NCBI RefSeq assembly: GCF_002575655.3
Contig: NC_053040.3
Span: forward strand, 355,568,267 to 355,632,266
Source: Aegilops tauschii subsp. strangulata
Lineage: Eukaryota > Streptophyta > Magnoliopsida > Poales > Poaceae
Direction: 5' to 3'
DNA: 64,000 nt
Shown here piece after piece: positions 1 through 11,962 of the stretch (the first letter of the stretch is position 1; each line of letters opens with the position of its first letter). The notes beneath the pieces are model-generated. The model saw only the letters and a list, made by a program, of their open reading frames with translations, did no database searches and was not told where the DNA came from. Both the position numbers and the translations under genes were made by a program.

Positions 1-991
1 GACCTTTCGGTCTCAGTGTTCCGAGGCCATATCTGCATATGCTAGGCTCGTCAAGTTTAACCCGATTATTCTGCGTGTGCAAAGCTGGCTTGCACCCATT
101 GTATGTGAACGTAGAGCTTATCACACCCGATCATCACGTGGTGTCTCAGCACGAAGAACTGTCGCAACGGTGCATACTCAGGGAGAACACTTATACCTTG
201 AAAGTTTAGTGAGAGATCATCTTATAATGCTATAGCCGTACTAAGCAAAATAAGATGCATAAAGGATAAACATCACATGCAATCAATATAAGTGATATGA
301 TATGGCCATGATCATCTTGTGCCTTTAATCTCCATCTCCAAAGCACCGTCATGATAACCATCGTCACCGGCTTGACACCTTGTAGCATCGTTGTCGTCTC
401 ACCAACTATTGCTTCTACGACTATCGCTACCGCTTAGTGATAAAGTAAAGCAATTACATGGCGATTGCATTTCATACAATAAAGCGATAACCATATGGCT
501 CCTGCCAGTTGCCGATAACTGTTACAAAACATGAGCATCTCATACAACAATTTATATATCATCACGTCTTGACAATATCACATCACAGCAAGCCCTGCAA
601 AAACAAGTTAGACGTCTTTTACTTTGTTGTTGCAAATTTTACGTGGCTGCTACGGGCTTCTAGCAAGAACCGTTCTTACCTACGCATCAAAACCGCAACG
701 ATTTTTTGTCAAGTGTGCTATTTTAACCTTCAACAAGGACCGGGCGTAGTCACACTCGATTCAACTATAGCTGGAGAAATAGACACCCACTAGCCACCTG
801 TGTGCGAAGCACGCCGGTAGAACCAGTCTCATGAACGCGGTCATGTAATGCCGGTCTGGGCCGCTTCATCAAACAATACTGCCCAATCAAAGTATGACAT
901 GTTGGTAAGCAGTATGACTATTACCGCCCACAACTCTTTGTGTTCTACTCGTGCATATAACATCTACGAATAGACCTGGCTCGGATGCCAC
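1..991 (-). mobile_element. Leader (5' untranslated part) of a minus-strand Ty1-copia element, cut by the window edge
   Basis: This stretch is clearly similar to the leader of the complete Copia element at about 35640-36704; both share, for example, the segment beginning with acctttcggtct and the segment with gctaggctcgtcaag. On the minus strand it follows the LTR at 992-2702. A primer binding site resembling that of initiator Met-tRNA (TGGCATCCGAGCC, a mismatched form of TGGTATCAGAGC) lies at about 973-990. The coding part of this element would be left of the window. No credible coding region is present here. Confidence 0.85.
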
Positions 992-2702
992 TGTTAGGGA
1001 ACGTAGTATTTCAAAAAAAATGCCTACGATCACGCAAGATCTATCTAGGAGAAGCATAGCAACGAGCAGGGAGAGTGTGTCCATGTACCCTCGTAGACCA
1101 AAAGCGGAAGCGTTTAGTAACGCGGTTGATGTAGTCGAACGTCTTCGCGATCCAACCGATCCAAGTACCGAACGCGGCACCTCCATGATCTGCACACGTT
1201 CATCTCGGTGACATCCCTCGAATCTTGATCCGGTTGAGGCCGAGGGAGAGTTTCGTCAACACGACGGCATGGTGACGGTGATGATGAAGTTACCGGCGCA
1301 GGGCTTCGCCTAAGCACTACGACGATATGACCGAGGTGTGTTTCTGTGGAGGGGGCACCGCACACGGCTAAAAGATCAACTTGTGTGTCTATGGGGTGCC
1401 CCCTTCCCTCGTATATAAAGGAGGGGAGGAGGAGGCCGGCCGGCCACAAGGGTCGCGCCAAGGGGGGAGGAATCCTACTCCTAGTAGAACTAGGTTTCCC
1501 CTTTTCCTTGTCCAAGAAGGAGAAGAAGGGAAAGAGGAGAGAAGAGAAGGAAGGAGGGGGCGCCCCCTTCCCCTTGTCCAATTCGGACTGGGCAAGGGGG
1601 CGCGTGCCACCTCTGGCCGGCCCTCTCTCTTCTCCACTAAGGCCCATTAATCCCCCGGGGGGTTCCGGCAACCTCCCGGTACTCCGGAAAATACCCGAAC
1701 TTCTCCGGAACCATTCCGGTGTTTGAATATAGCCTTCCAATATATCAATCTTTATGTCTCGACCATTTCGAGACTCCTTGTCATGTCCGTGATCTCATCC
1801 GGGACTCCGAACAACCTTCGGTACATCAAATCACATAACTCATAATACAAATCGTCATCGAACATTAAGCGTGCGGACCCTACGGGTTCGAGAACTATGT
1901 AGACATGACCGAGACACTTCTCCGGTCAATAATCAATAGCGGAACCTGGATGATCATATTGGTTCCTACATATTCTACGAAGCTCTTTATCGGTCAAACC
2001 GCACAACAACATACGTTGTTCCCTTTGTCATCGGTATGTTACTTGCCCGAGATTCGATCGTCGGTATCATCATACCTAGTTCAATCTCGTTACCGGCAAG
2101 TCTCTTTACTCGTTCCGTAATGCATCATCCCGCGAGTAACTCATTAGTCACATTGCTTGCAAGGCTTATAGTGATGTGCATTACCGAGTGGGCCTAGAGA
2201 TACCTCTCCGAAACACGGAGTGACAAATCCTAATCTCGATCTATGCCAACCCAACAAACACCATCGGAGACACATGTAGAGCATCATTATAACCACCCAG
2301 TTACATTGTGACGTTTGATAGCACACTAAGTGTTCCTCCGGTATTCGGGAGTTGCATAATCTCATAGTCATAGGAACATGTATAAGTCATGAAGAATGCA
2401 ATCGCAATAAACTAAACGATCATAGTGCTAAGCTAACGGATGGGTCTTGTCCATCACATCATTCTCTAATGATGTGATCCCGTTCATCAAATGACAACAC
2501 ATGTCTATGGCTAGGAAACTTAACCATCTTTGATTAACGTGCTAGTCAAGTAGAGGCATACTAGGGCACTCTGTTTGTCTATGTATTCACACATGTACTA
2601 AGTTTCCGGTTAATACAATTCTAGCATGAATAATAAACATTTATCATGATATAAGGAAATAAATAATTACTTTATTATTGCCTCTAGGGCATATTTCCTT
2701 CA
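992..2702 (-). repeat. 5' LTR of the truncated Copia element (Angela/BARE/WIS type)
   Basis: On the minus strand the LTR starts TGAAGGAAATATGCCCTAG and ends CCCTAACA, giving the TG...CA ends of an LTR. It is 1711 bp, close to the 1712 bp of the LTRs of the Copia element at 29719-38416. The two share the inner half (for example ctacgggttcg and atgaccgagac), but the plus-strand left ends differ, so they are different subfamilies. The ORFs inside, including a 208-codon GC-rich minus frame, are by-products of LTR composition. The flanking TSD cannot be tested because the other LTR is outside the window. Confidence 0.88.
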
Positions 2703-2965
2703 GCAAGACCAAATTGTTAAAAACCTAAATATTAGAATGGTTCCTGCAATTGCACAATAATGTGCTATTAGACAATAGACCATGCACGTGCTAACCTCGA
2801 TTGTAAACCTCAGTGCTTCCCATTGTTTCCCTGCAACACATACAAGGTAGTTAGTCATCAAGTTAAGTAAGGGTTCGCATGCTATCAGTGAAATATGTTG
2901 ATGAAAAATAAGCAGATTGCAGATTCATCAGATTAATTCAAGCCACATGGAAAACCCATTTATCC
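2703..2965. other. AT-rich spacer without recognisable feature
   Basis: No long ORF, terminal repeat or known motif was seen. It separates the Copia LTR from the tandem repeat to its right. Confidence 0.5.
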
Positions 2966-3910
2966 AAACCAAGCATGATTAAGAACTAGGAAATATGGCA
3001 CTTGTATATGTTTCTCATGTATTAAGTGCAGCCAAATTCGATTTATTCCTCACATGCACAACAATACAAAATTCTACCCATGACAATTGGACATCGCATT
3101 GCAGAATTGAACCAAGCAGTTAACTAAACACCACAACAAATGAACCAAACATTAACTGAGCACCACATTGCACAATATAACATACTCCTAATAGAAGATC
3201 AGACAGTTAACCAAACCAAGCATGCTTAACAACTTGGAAATATAGCAATTGTATTTGTTTCTCATGTATGTAGTATAGCCAAATTCAATTTATTCCGCAC
3301 ATGGTATACAATAACAGAATGCACCCACAACAATTGAACATCGCATTGCAGAATTGAACCAAACAGTTAACTAAACACCACAATAAATGAACCAAATGTT
3401 AACTGAGCACCACATTGCACAATATAACATACTCCTAATAGAAGATCAGACAGTTAACCAAACCAAGCATGCTTAACAACTTGGAAATATAGCAATTGTA
3501 TTTGTTTCTCATGTATTTACTACAGCCAAATTCGATTTACTTCTCACATGGTATACAATAACAGAATGCGCCCACCACTATTGAACATCGCATTCCAGAA
3601 TTGAACCAAACTGTTAACTAAACACCACAACAACTGAACCAAACGTTAACTGAGCACCACATTGCACAATGTATAACCAAACCAAGCATGCTTGACAACT
3701 TGGAAATATAGCAATTGTATTCGTTTCTCATGTATTTTGTAAAGATAAATTCGATTTATGTCTCACATGGAAGACAATACATAATTGCAGCCTGAAGAAT
3801 TGAACATCACATTTGCATAATTGAACAAACAGTTAACTGAAGACGACAACTAATTAACCAAATAGTTAATAAGTGAGCACCACACTGCACGACATATAGA
3901 ACATATACAC
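2966..3910. repeat. Four-copy tandem repeat, about 247-bp period
   Basis: The landmark aagcatg recurs at 2971, 3218, 3465 and 3684. The spacings are 247, 247 and 219; the shorter one is explained by loss of about 28 bases containing actcctaatagaagatc. Each unit carries accaagcatg, a ttgtatttgtttctcatgta-like block, cacattgcacaat and two or three ttaactgag/ttaactaa blocks. It is AT-rich with no ORF. It could be a minisatellite inside an unrecognised DNA transposon. Confidence 0.85.
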
Positions 3911-4694
3911 TAGAGCAACAGATTGCATGGTAAAATTAGATAGCACAATGCACTAGAATTTGTTAAGGAAAGGCAGGAGCAGCACACGCAACGGGTAAAC
4001 AAAGCATTCTTAACCTGCATAGCTAGCAAATGGCAAGGTGCTCCTCCAAGATCTGGGGGTCGGTACGAATGGCAGCCATCGCAACCTCACCCGCGCGTGC
4101 GGCCGCGATTTGCTTCTCCGCTGCCAAATGCTCCTTGAGATCCTGGCTATACTACGTGCACCATGGCTTAGGGTGGCGCTTATTTGGTGGAGGGGTCGGT
4201 GATTTGGGTGGAAGGTGTCGCGCCGGCGATCGGGGCATGTGGGATGTCGAAGGAGGAGGAGGATGGGGGTTGGGTGTGGATTACCTGCCTGGATAGACGA
4301 GGCCGAGCAGCGTGAAGGATGGTTGCCGGCGAGGAGGCGGCGCTGCAACAAGGAGTGAAGGTTTCAACTTGGAAAGGAAGGCGGAAACAGCGAAAATGTG
4401 GCTTTTGGTAAGGGGGAGGGGGCGGGGAGGTAGATATTTCCGTGGAAGCTGAAAATTTGCAATCGGTTCAGCGAAAAAACTGGCGCGCAAAGTGTCATCA
4501 GACATGGTCCCTTATTCAGAACTGTGTACGATATGTGAACATCACAAACGATTCAGATAGCTTAACCCGTGTGTGATGACTTTGAACGTCAAAATTTTGG
4601 TTCGAATTTCCCTGGTTACAGTGGCCATCCACGTCATTGCACAATTTGGGTACACAAAGGAGACTACAACACACCTGATTACAGTGTTAACATA
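3911..4694. other. Probable fragment of an unclassified DNA transposon, interrupted by the nested LTR block
   Basis: Sequence to the left of 4694 continues at 44713 once the nested retrotransposon block is removed; the join reads gtgttaacatagaacaac. A closely similar join sequence, gtgtcaacatagaaaaac, occurs uninterrupted at about 45209, showing the pre-insertion form. No terminal inverted repeat was identified. Confidence 0.4.
4281..4505 (-). CDS. Small ORF, unknown, possibly first exon of a transposon gene
   Basis: A minus-strand ATG ORF of 74 codons, rich in Pro and basic residues. It ends at a stop overlapping a plausible splice donor (GGCAG followed by GTAATC), so it may be a first exon continuing to the left on the minus strand (about 4250-4010, where another minus frame is open). 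The surrounding 3911-4689 has the look of a repeated DNA element, but I could not define its ends or superfamily. No domain is recognised. Low confidence that it is expressed or functional. Confidence 0.25.
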   Translation of the reverse strand: MSDDTLRASFFAEPIANFQLPRKYLPPRPLPLTKSHIFAVSAFLSKLKPSLLVAAPPPRRQPSFTLLGLVYPGR

Positions 4695-4892
4695 TGTCGG
4701 ATTCAGGGTTCCGCAGACCCTTGAGAGGTTCGAACTCTGGGGTGCGGGCGAAGAACTCATCCTCCCCAGTCTACCGGCTCAACGATTCCAAGGCCTAGCT
4801 CGACGAACCCAAGGGACAAGAGACACAACAGTTTATCCTGGTTCGGGCCACCTTGCGGTGTAATACCCTACTCCAGCTTTGTGGTGGATTGC
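4695..4892 (-). repeat. Left LTR of outer element, first part
   Basis: Matches 43828-44025 of the right LTR. It is broken at 4892 by the Athila insertion and resumes at 28760. Its last five bases, ATTGC, are the Athila target site. Confidence 0.93.
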
Positions 4893-6383
4893 TGATACGT
4901 CCATTTTGCATCATGCTTTTATATCGATATTTATTGCATTATGGGCTGTTATTACACATTATGTCACAATACTTATGCCTATTCTTTCTTATTTTACAAG
5001 GTTTACATAAGGAGGGAGAATGCCGGCAGCTGGGATTCTGGGCTGGAAAAGGAGCAAATATTAGAGACCTAATCTGCACAACTCCAAAAGTCCTGAAACT
5101 CCACGAAAGTTATTTTTGGAAATAATAAAAAATACTGAGCGGAAGAAATATGTCAGGGGGGCCTCCACCTGGCCACGAGGGTGGGGGCCGCGCCCTACCC
5201 CCCTGGGCCCCCTGTTGGCCCTCCGATGCCCATCTTCTTCTATATGAAGTCTTTCATCCGAAGAAAAATCATAAGCAAGCTTTCGGGACGAGACTCCGCC
5301 TCCACGAGGCGGAACCAATCTAGGGCTCCGGCAGAGCTGTTCTGCCGGGGAAACTTCCCTCCAGGAGGGGGAAATCATCGCCATCGTCATCACCAACGCT
5401 CCTCTCATCGGGAGAGGGCAATCTCCATCAACATCTTCACCAGCACCATCTCCTCTCAAACCCTAGTTCATCTCTTGTATCCAATTCTTGTTTCGTAGTC
5501 TGGGATTGGTACCTGTAGGTTCCTAGTAGTGTTGATTACTCCTTGTAGTTGATGCTAGTTGGTTTATTTGGTAGAAGATCATATGTTCAGATCCTTTATG
5601 CATATTAATACTCCTCTCATTATGAACATGAATATGCTTTGTGAGTAGTTACGTTTGTTCCTGAGGACATGGGAGAAGTCTTGCTATTAGTAGTCATGTG
5701 AATTTGGTATTCGTTCGATATTTTGATGAGATATATGTTGTCTATCCTCTAGTGGTGTTATGTGAATGTCGACTACATAACACTTCACCATTATTTGGGC
5801 CTAGAGGAAGGCATTGGGAAGTAATAAGTAGATGATGGGTTGCTAGAGTGAGAGAAGCTTAAACCCTAGTTTATGCGTTGCTTCGTAAGGGGCTGATTTG
5901 GATCCATATGTTTCATGCTATGGTTAGGTTTACCTTAGTACTTTTGTTGTAGTTGCGGATGCTTGCAATAGAGGTTAATCATAAGTGGGATGCTTGTCCA
6001 AGTAAGGACAACACCCCAGCACCGGTCCACCCACATATCAAATTATCAAAGTACCGAACGCGAATCATATGAACGTGATGAAAACTAGCTTGACGATAAT
6101 TCCCATGTGTCCTCGGGAGCGCTTTTCTCTATATAAGAGTTTGTCCAGGCTTGTCCTTTGCTACAAAAAGGATTGGGCCACCTTGCTGCACTTTATTTAC
6201 TTTTGTTACTTGTTGCTCGCTACAAATTATCCTATCACAAAACTATCTGTTACCTATAATTTTAGTGCTTGCAGAGAATACCTTGCTGAGAACCGCTTAT
6301 CATTTACTTCTGCTCCTCATTGGGTTCGACACTCTTACTTATCGAAAGGACTATGGTAGATCCCCTATACTTGTGGGTCATCA
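4893..6383 (+). repeat. Athila left LTR
   Basis: 1491 bp. It contains a GC-rich stem-forming module near 5160-5215 and ends cttgtgggtcatca. Compared with the right LTR it lacks about 21 bp in the GC-rich module (gggcgcgccccctgcctcat-like segment), apparently removed between short repeats. Confidence 0.95.
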
Positions 6384-6394
6384 AGACTCTTTTC

Positions 6395-6413
6395 TGGCGC
6401 TGTTGCCGGGGAG
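6395..6413 (+). other. Athila primer binding site
   Basis: TGGCGCTGTTGCCGGGGAG lies 11 bases after the LTR end. It matches the TGGCGCCGTTGCCGGGG complement of the tRNA-Asp 3' end except for one base. It sets the plus orientation of the element. Confidence 0.85.
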
Positions 6414-6489
6414 TGAAGCGCCTTTGGTAGGTGGAATTTGGTAAGGAAAAATTTATATAGTGTGCTGAAATTTACTGTCACTTGTTGCT

Positions 6490-7560
6490 ATGGAAAGTAA
6501 TCCTCTGAGGGGCTTGTTCGGGGTATCTTCACCCCGACCTGTGGAGCAAAGAGTTGCTCCTCAACCTACTGAACCTACTGAAGATGAAAATGTCCACTTT
6601 GAGATTCCTTCGGGTATGTTAGAAAAACTGCTAGCTAATCCTTTTGCAGGAGATGGAACAAAGCATCCTGATGAGCACCTAATATATGTGGATGAAGTTT
6701 GTTGATTATTTAAGCTTGCAGGTATACCCGGTGATTTTATTAAGAAGAAGGTCTTCCCTTTATCTTTGGAGGGAGATGCATTGACATGGTATAGGCTATG
6801 TGATGATACGGGATCATGGAATTACAAACGATTGAAATTGGAATTTCACCCAAAATTTTATCCTATGCATCTTGTTCATCGTGATCGCAATTATATATAT
6901 AATTTTTGGCCTCGTGAAGGAGAAAGCATCGCTCAAGCTTGGGGGAGACTTAAATCAATGTTATATTCATGCCCCAATCATGAGCTCCCAAGAGAAATAA
7001 TTATTCAAAGTTTTTATGCTCGGCTTTCTGATAACAATCGCACCATGCTCGATACTTCTTGTGCTGGCTCTTTTATGATGAAGACTATTGAATTCAAATG
7101 GGATTTATTGGATAGAATTAAACGCAACTCTGAAGATTGGGATCTCAACGAAGGTAAGGAGTCAGGTATGACACCTAAGTTTGATTGTGTTAAATCTTTT
7201 ATGGATACCGATGTTTTCCGTAAATTTAGCACTAAATATGGACTTGACTCTGAGGTAGTAGCTTCTTTCTGTGAATCTTTTGCTGCTCATGTTGATCTCC
7301 CTAAGGAGAAGTAGTTTAAATATCATCCTCCCATAGAACTAAAAGTAGCCGCACCTATTAAAGTTGGAGAAAAGACGGTCACTTATAATGATCCTATTGT
7401 TCCTACTTCTTATGTTGAGAAACCACCTTTCCCTGTTAGGATAAAGGATCATGCTAAAGCTTCAACTGTGGTCCGTAAAAGCAATATTAGAACTTATACA
7501 CCTCCTGAGCAAATTAAAGTTGAACCTAATATTGCTATTGTTAAAGATCTCTTGTTTGAT
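6490..7560 (+). pseudogene. Athila gag, broken by two stop codons
   Basis: Starts at ATG 6490 in frame 1 and runs in the same frame into pol. It contains the Athila gag signature around HPDEHLIYVDE (about 6658-6690), WYRLCDD (about 6784), FHPKFYPMHLVHRDRN and YNFWPREGESIAQAWGRLK (about 6842-6954). In-frame stops are TGA at 6703-6705 and TAG at 7312-7314; the second is most simply a TGG Trp codon turned into TAG. Gag would bind element RNA and form particles. No CCHC zinc knuckle was noticed. Confidence 0.9.
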
Positions 7561-10500
7561 AATATTGATGGGCATGTTATTCATTTCCGTGATGAAACTG
7601 CTAGAATTGCCAAACCTTGTGCTAAAGATAAACATAGACCTGTGGTAGGCATGCCTGTTATTTCTGTTAAAATAGGAGATCATTGTTATCATGGCTTATG
7701 TGATATGGGTGCTAGTGCTATACCTCATGACTTATACAAAGAAATTATGCATGAAATTGCACCTGCTGAGATAGAAGGTATTGATGTTACCATCAAGCTT
7801 GCTAATAGAGATACAATATCACCCATTGGAATTGTTAGAGATGTTGAAGTCTTGTGTGGGAAAACTAAATATCCTGCTGATTTTCTTGTTCTTGGTTCCC
7901 CACAAGATAGCTTTTGTCCCATTATATTTGGTAGACCCTTCTTGAACACTGTTAATGCTAGGATAGACTGCGAAAAGGATGTTGTTACTATAGGCTTGGG
8001 TGATATGTCTCATGAGTTCAACTTTTCTAAATTTAGTAGACAACACCGTGAAGAGGAATTGCCTAGTAAGGATGAAATTATTGGTCTCGCTTCTATTGTC
8101 GTACCTCCTAGTGATCCTTTAGAACAATATTTGCTAGACCATGAAAATGATATGTTTATGAATGAAAGAAGGGAAATAGATGAAGTATTCTTTAAACAGG
8201 AACCTATCCTGAAACACAATTTGCCTGTTGAAATCTTAGGGGATCCTCCTCCACCCAAGGGTGATCTCATGTTTGAGCTTAAACCGTTACCTGATACTCT
8301 TAAATATGCTTATCTTGATGAGAAAAAGATATATCCTGTTATTATTAGTGCTAACCTTTCAGAGCATGAAGAAGAGAGATTATTGAAAACTCTGAAGAAG
8401 CACCGTGCTGCTATTGGATATACTCTTGATGATCTTAAGGGCATTAGTCCCACTCTATGTCAACATAAAATAAATTTGGAGGAAGATGCCAAACCAGTTC
8501 GTGATCATCAACGACGGTTGAATCCTAAGATGAAAGAAGTGGTAAGAAAATAAATACTAAAGCTCCTTGAGGTAGGTATAATTTATCCCGTTGCTGATAG
8601 TCAGTGGGTAAGTCCTGTCCATTGTGTCCCTAAGAAGGGAGGTATTACTGTCGTTCCTAATGATAAAGATGAATGGATCCCGCAAAGAATTATTACAGGT
8701 TATAGGATGGTAATTGATTTACACAAATTAAATAAGGCTACTAAAAAGGATGATTACCCCTTACCTTTTATCGGTCAAATGCTAGAAAGATTATCCAAGC
8801 ATACACATTTTTGCTTTCTAGATGGTTATTCTGGTTTCACTCAAATACCTGTGTCAGCCAATGATCAATCAAAGACCACTTTTACTTCCCTTTTGGTACT
8901 TTTGCTTATAGACGTATGCCTTTTGGTTTATGTAATGCACCCGCTACCTTTCAAAGATGCATGATGGCTATATTCTCTGACTTTTGTGAAAAGATTTGTG
9001 AGGTTTTCATGGACGATTTTTCTGTCTATGGATCCTCTTTTGATGATTGCTTGAGCAACCTTGATCGAGTTTTGCAGAGATGCGAAGAACTAATCTTGTC
9101 TTGAATTGGGAAAAGTGCCACTTTATGGTTAATGAAGGTATCGTCTTGGGGCATAAAGTTTCTGAAAGAGGTATTGAAGTTGATAAAGCCAAGGTTGATG
9201 CTATTGAAAAGATGCCATGTCCTAAGGACATTAAAGGTATAAGAAGTTTCCTTGGTCACGCCGGTTTTTATAGGAGGTTCATTAAGGACTTCTCAAAAAT
9301 TTCTCGGCCTCTGACTAATTTATTACAAAAAGATATACCATTTGTCTTTTATGATGATTGTGTAGAAGCATTTGAAATACTTAAGAAAGCATTGATCTCT
9401 GCACCTATTGTTAAGCCACCTGATTGGAATTTACCCTTTGAAATTATGTGTGATGCTAGTGATTATGCTGTAGGTGTTGTTCTAGGGCAAAGAGTTGATA
9501 GAAATTAAATGTTATCCAATATGCTAGTAAAACTCTAGACAATGCTCAGAGAAATTATGCTACTACTGAAAAATAATTTTTAGCAGTTGTATTTGCTTGT
9601 GATAAGTTCAGACCTTATATTGTTGATTCTAAAGTAACTATTCACACTGATCATGTTGCTATTAAATATCTTATGGAAAAGAAAGATGCTAAACCTAGAC
9701 TTATTAGATGGGTTCTCTTGCTACAAGAATTTGATTTGCATATTATTGATAGAAAGGGAGCTGAGAACCCCATTGCAGACAACTTGTCTAGGTTAGAAAA
9801 TGTTCTTGATGACCCACTACCTATTGATGATAGCTTTCCTGATGAGCAATTAAATGTCATAAATGCTTCTCATACTGCTCCATGGTATGCTGATTATGCT
9901 AATTATATTGTTGCTAAATTTATACCACCTAGTTTCACATACCAGCAAAAGAAAAAGTTTTTCTATGATTTGAGACATTACTTTTGGGATGACCCACATC
10001 TTTATAAAGAAGGAGTAGATGGTGTTATTAGATGTTGTGTACCTGAGCATGAACAGGAACAGATCCTACGCAAGTGTCACTCCGAGGCTTATGGAGGACA
10101 CCACGCTGGAGATAGAACTGCACATAAGGTATTGCAATCCGGTTTTTATTAGCCTACTCTCTTCAAGGATGCCCGTAAGTTTGTCTTGTCTTGTGATGAA
10201 TGTCAAAGAATTGGTAATATTAGTAGACGTCAAGAAATGCCTATGAATTATTCACTTGTTATTGAACCATTTGATGTTTGGGGCTTTGATTATATGGGAC
10301 CTTTTCCTGCCTCTAATGGATACACACATATTTTAGTTGCTGTTGATTACGTTACTAAGTGGGTAGAAGCTATTCCAACTAGTAGTGCTGATCATAACAC
10401 TTCTATTAAAATTCTTAAAGAAGTTATTTTTCCGAGGTTTGGAGTCCCTAGATATTTAATGACTGATGGTGGTTCACATTTTATTCATGGTGCTTTCCGT

Positions 10501-11049
10501 AAAATGCTTGCTAAGTATGATGTTAATCATAGAATTGCATCTCCTTATCACCCGCAGTCTAGTGGTCAAGTAGAATTGAGTAATAGAGAGCTCAAATTAA
10601 TTTTGCAAAAGACTGTTAATAGATCTAGAAAGAATTGGTCCAAGAAACTTGATGATGCATTATGGGCCTATAGAACTGCATATAGAAATCCTATGGGTAT
10701 GTCGCCGTATGAAATGGTTTATGGAAAAGCATGTCACTTACCTCTCGAACTAGAACATAAGGCATATTGGGCTATTAAAGAGCTCAATTATGATTTCAAA
10801 CTTGCTGGTGAGAAGAGGTTATTTGATATTAGCTCACTTGATGAATGGAGAACCCAAGCCTACGAAAATGCCAAGTTGTTTAAAGAAAAAGTTAAAAGAT
10901 GGCATGACAAAAGAATACAAAGGTGTGAGTTTAATGTAGGTGATTATGTATTGCTATACAACTCTCGTTTAAGATTTTTTGCAGGAAAATTCTCTCTAAA
11001 TGGGAAGGCCCTTACGTTATCGAGGAGGTCTATCATTCCGGTGCCATAA
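7561..11049 (+). pseudogene. Athila pol (protease, RT, RNase H, integrase), multiply broken
   Basis: Continues the gag frame. Protease active-site region CDMGAS at about 7700-7717. RT spans about 8560-9260, with CFLDGYSGF (about 8815) and the catalytic FMDDFS (about 9007). RNase H includes IMCDASDYA (about 9444) and IHTDH (about 9640). Integrase has the zinc-binding GGHHAGD...CDECQ (about 10090-10205), then LMTDGGSHF (about 10457) and YHPQSSGQVE (about 10546). Breaks are the stops at 8551, 9506, 9574 and 10150 (ttTAGcct, likely from TGG), and frame changes near 8890, 9090, 9505 and 10990. It cannot make a functional polyprotein. Confidence 0.93.
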
Positions 11050-11545
11050 AAATCAACAACTTCGAAGGCACAAATCCGAAGGTGGTGAACGGTCAAAGAA
11101 TTAAACATTATATCTCAGGTAATCCCATAAATGTTGAAACCAATATTATCGAAACCGTAACCCCGGAGGAATACATAAGGGACACTTTTCGGAACGTTTC
11201 AGACTCCGAAAAGGAATAGGTATGTGGTACGGTAAGTAAACCGACTCCAAAACAGTTTTTATGGCAATATTCCTCCGTTTTGGAATATTTAGAAAAATAG
11301 AAAAATAAGAAGTAGTCCGGGAAGGACACGAGGCCTCCACGATGGTGGAGGGCGCGCCCTACCCTACTGGGCGCGCCCCCCTACCTCGTGGGCACCTCAT
11401 GTGCTCTCCGGACTCCATTTTCTTGCACGATACGTATTTTGGTCGATAAAAATTCATTATATAATCTCCCGAAGGTTTTGACGCCCGTATCACGCAAATA
11501 TCCTCTGTTTTTGTTTCGAGCTGTCCTGCTGCAGATTAGAGCAAC
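11050..11545. other. Athila post-pol region with GC-rich hairpin module
   Basis: No coding sequence. At about 11345-11400 is a block with two gggcgcgccc-type palindromes, resembling the block in the Athila LTR at about 27535-27590 (cctccac...gggcgcgccctaccc...tgggcgcgcc). It may be a diverged LTR-like module inside the element. Confidence 0.6.
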
Positions 11546-11962
11546 ATGTCATCCCAGGATTCTGAAGGAGAAAGCTATGTGGCTGATTACCTTGCAAATC
11601 CCAAGGTCTATGGAGATGTGGAGCATTGTGGTTGGACTACGGAAGAAGAAGAGGACTATGAGCCCAAGAGAAAGGAGGAGATGAGCTCAGATGAAGATGA
11701 AGTCCCATTACCTCAACCTGGGGACATGCATGTGGAGTTCAGAAAGTCAAGCCTCCCTGATAGGGCAAAGAAATTTAAGATCGAGTTTATCCCTTTTCGT
11801 CTCTTGCAAGAAAACAAGCAGGAATTATGCAAAAAGATATTAAGCCTGGAGCAGGAGATTGATGACTTGAGGGATCAAAATTCTGTCCTCAAGCGCAAAT
11901 TAAGGAAGAAGACTACGCCATCAACTAAACCATCATCTTCTTCGCCAACAAAGGAGACATAA
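11546..11962 (+). CDS. Post-pol ORF of the Athila element, acidic coiled-coil protein of unknown function
   Basis: 138 codons from ATG 11546 to TAA. The N-terminal half is acidic and Ser-rich (SSQDSEGES, TTEEEEDYE, SSDEDE). Residues about 93-120 (LLQENKQELCKKILSLEQE...LRDQNSVLKRKL) look like a coiled coil. The tail is Ser/Thr/Pro/Lys-rich. It sits where many Athila elements carry an env-like ORF, but there is no signal peptide or membrane segment, so I do not call it env. It is intact, while all of gag-pol is broken. It could be a conserved accessory protein or a remnant. Confidence 0.55.
   Translation: MSSQDSEGESYVADYLANPKVYGDVEHCGWTTEEEEDYEPKRKEEMSSDEDEVPLPQPGDMHVEFRKSSLPDRAKKFKIEFIPFRLLQENKQELCKKILSLEQEIDDLRDQNSVLKRKLRKKTTPSTKPSSSSPTKET

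Noticed and set aside
1114..1740. 208-codon minus-strand ORF
   Set aside because: Lies inside a Copia LTR, is GC-rich with low-complexity Arg/Pro content, and has no domain. Overlapping frames are open on the other strand too.
4573..4863. 96-codon plus-strand ORF
   Set aside because: Spans the junction between old flanking DNA and the outer LTR, so it cannot be an original gene.
11546..11962. Envelope-like protein of Athila
   Set aside because: Position fits, but there is no signal peptide, membrane segment or cleavage site, so I left it as an unknown ORF.
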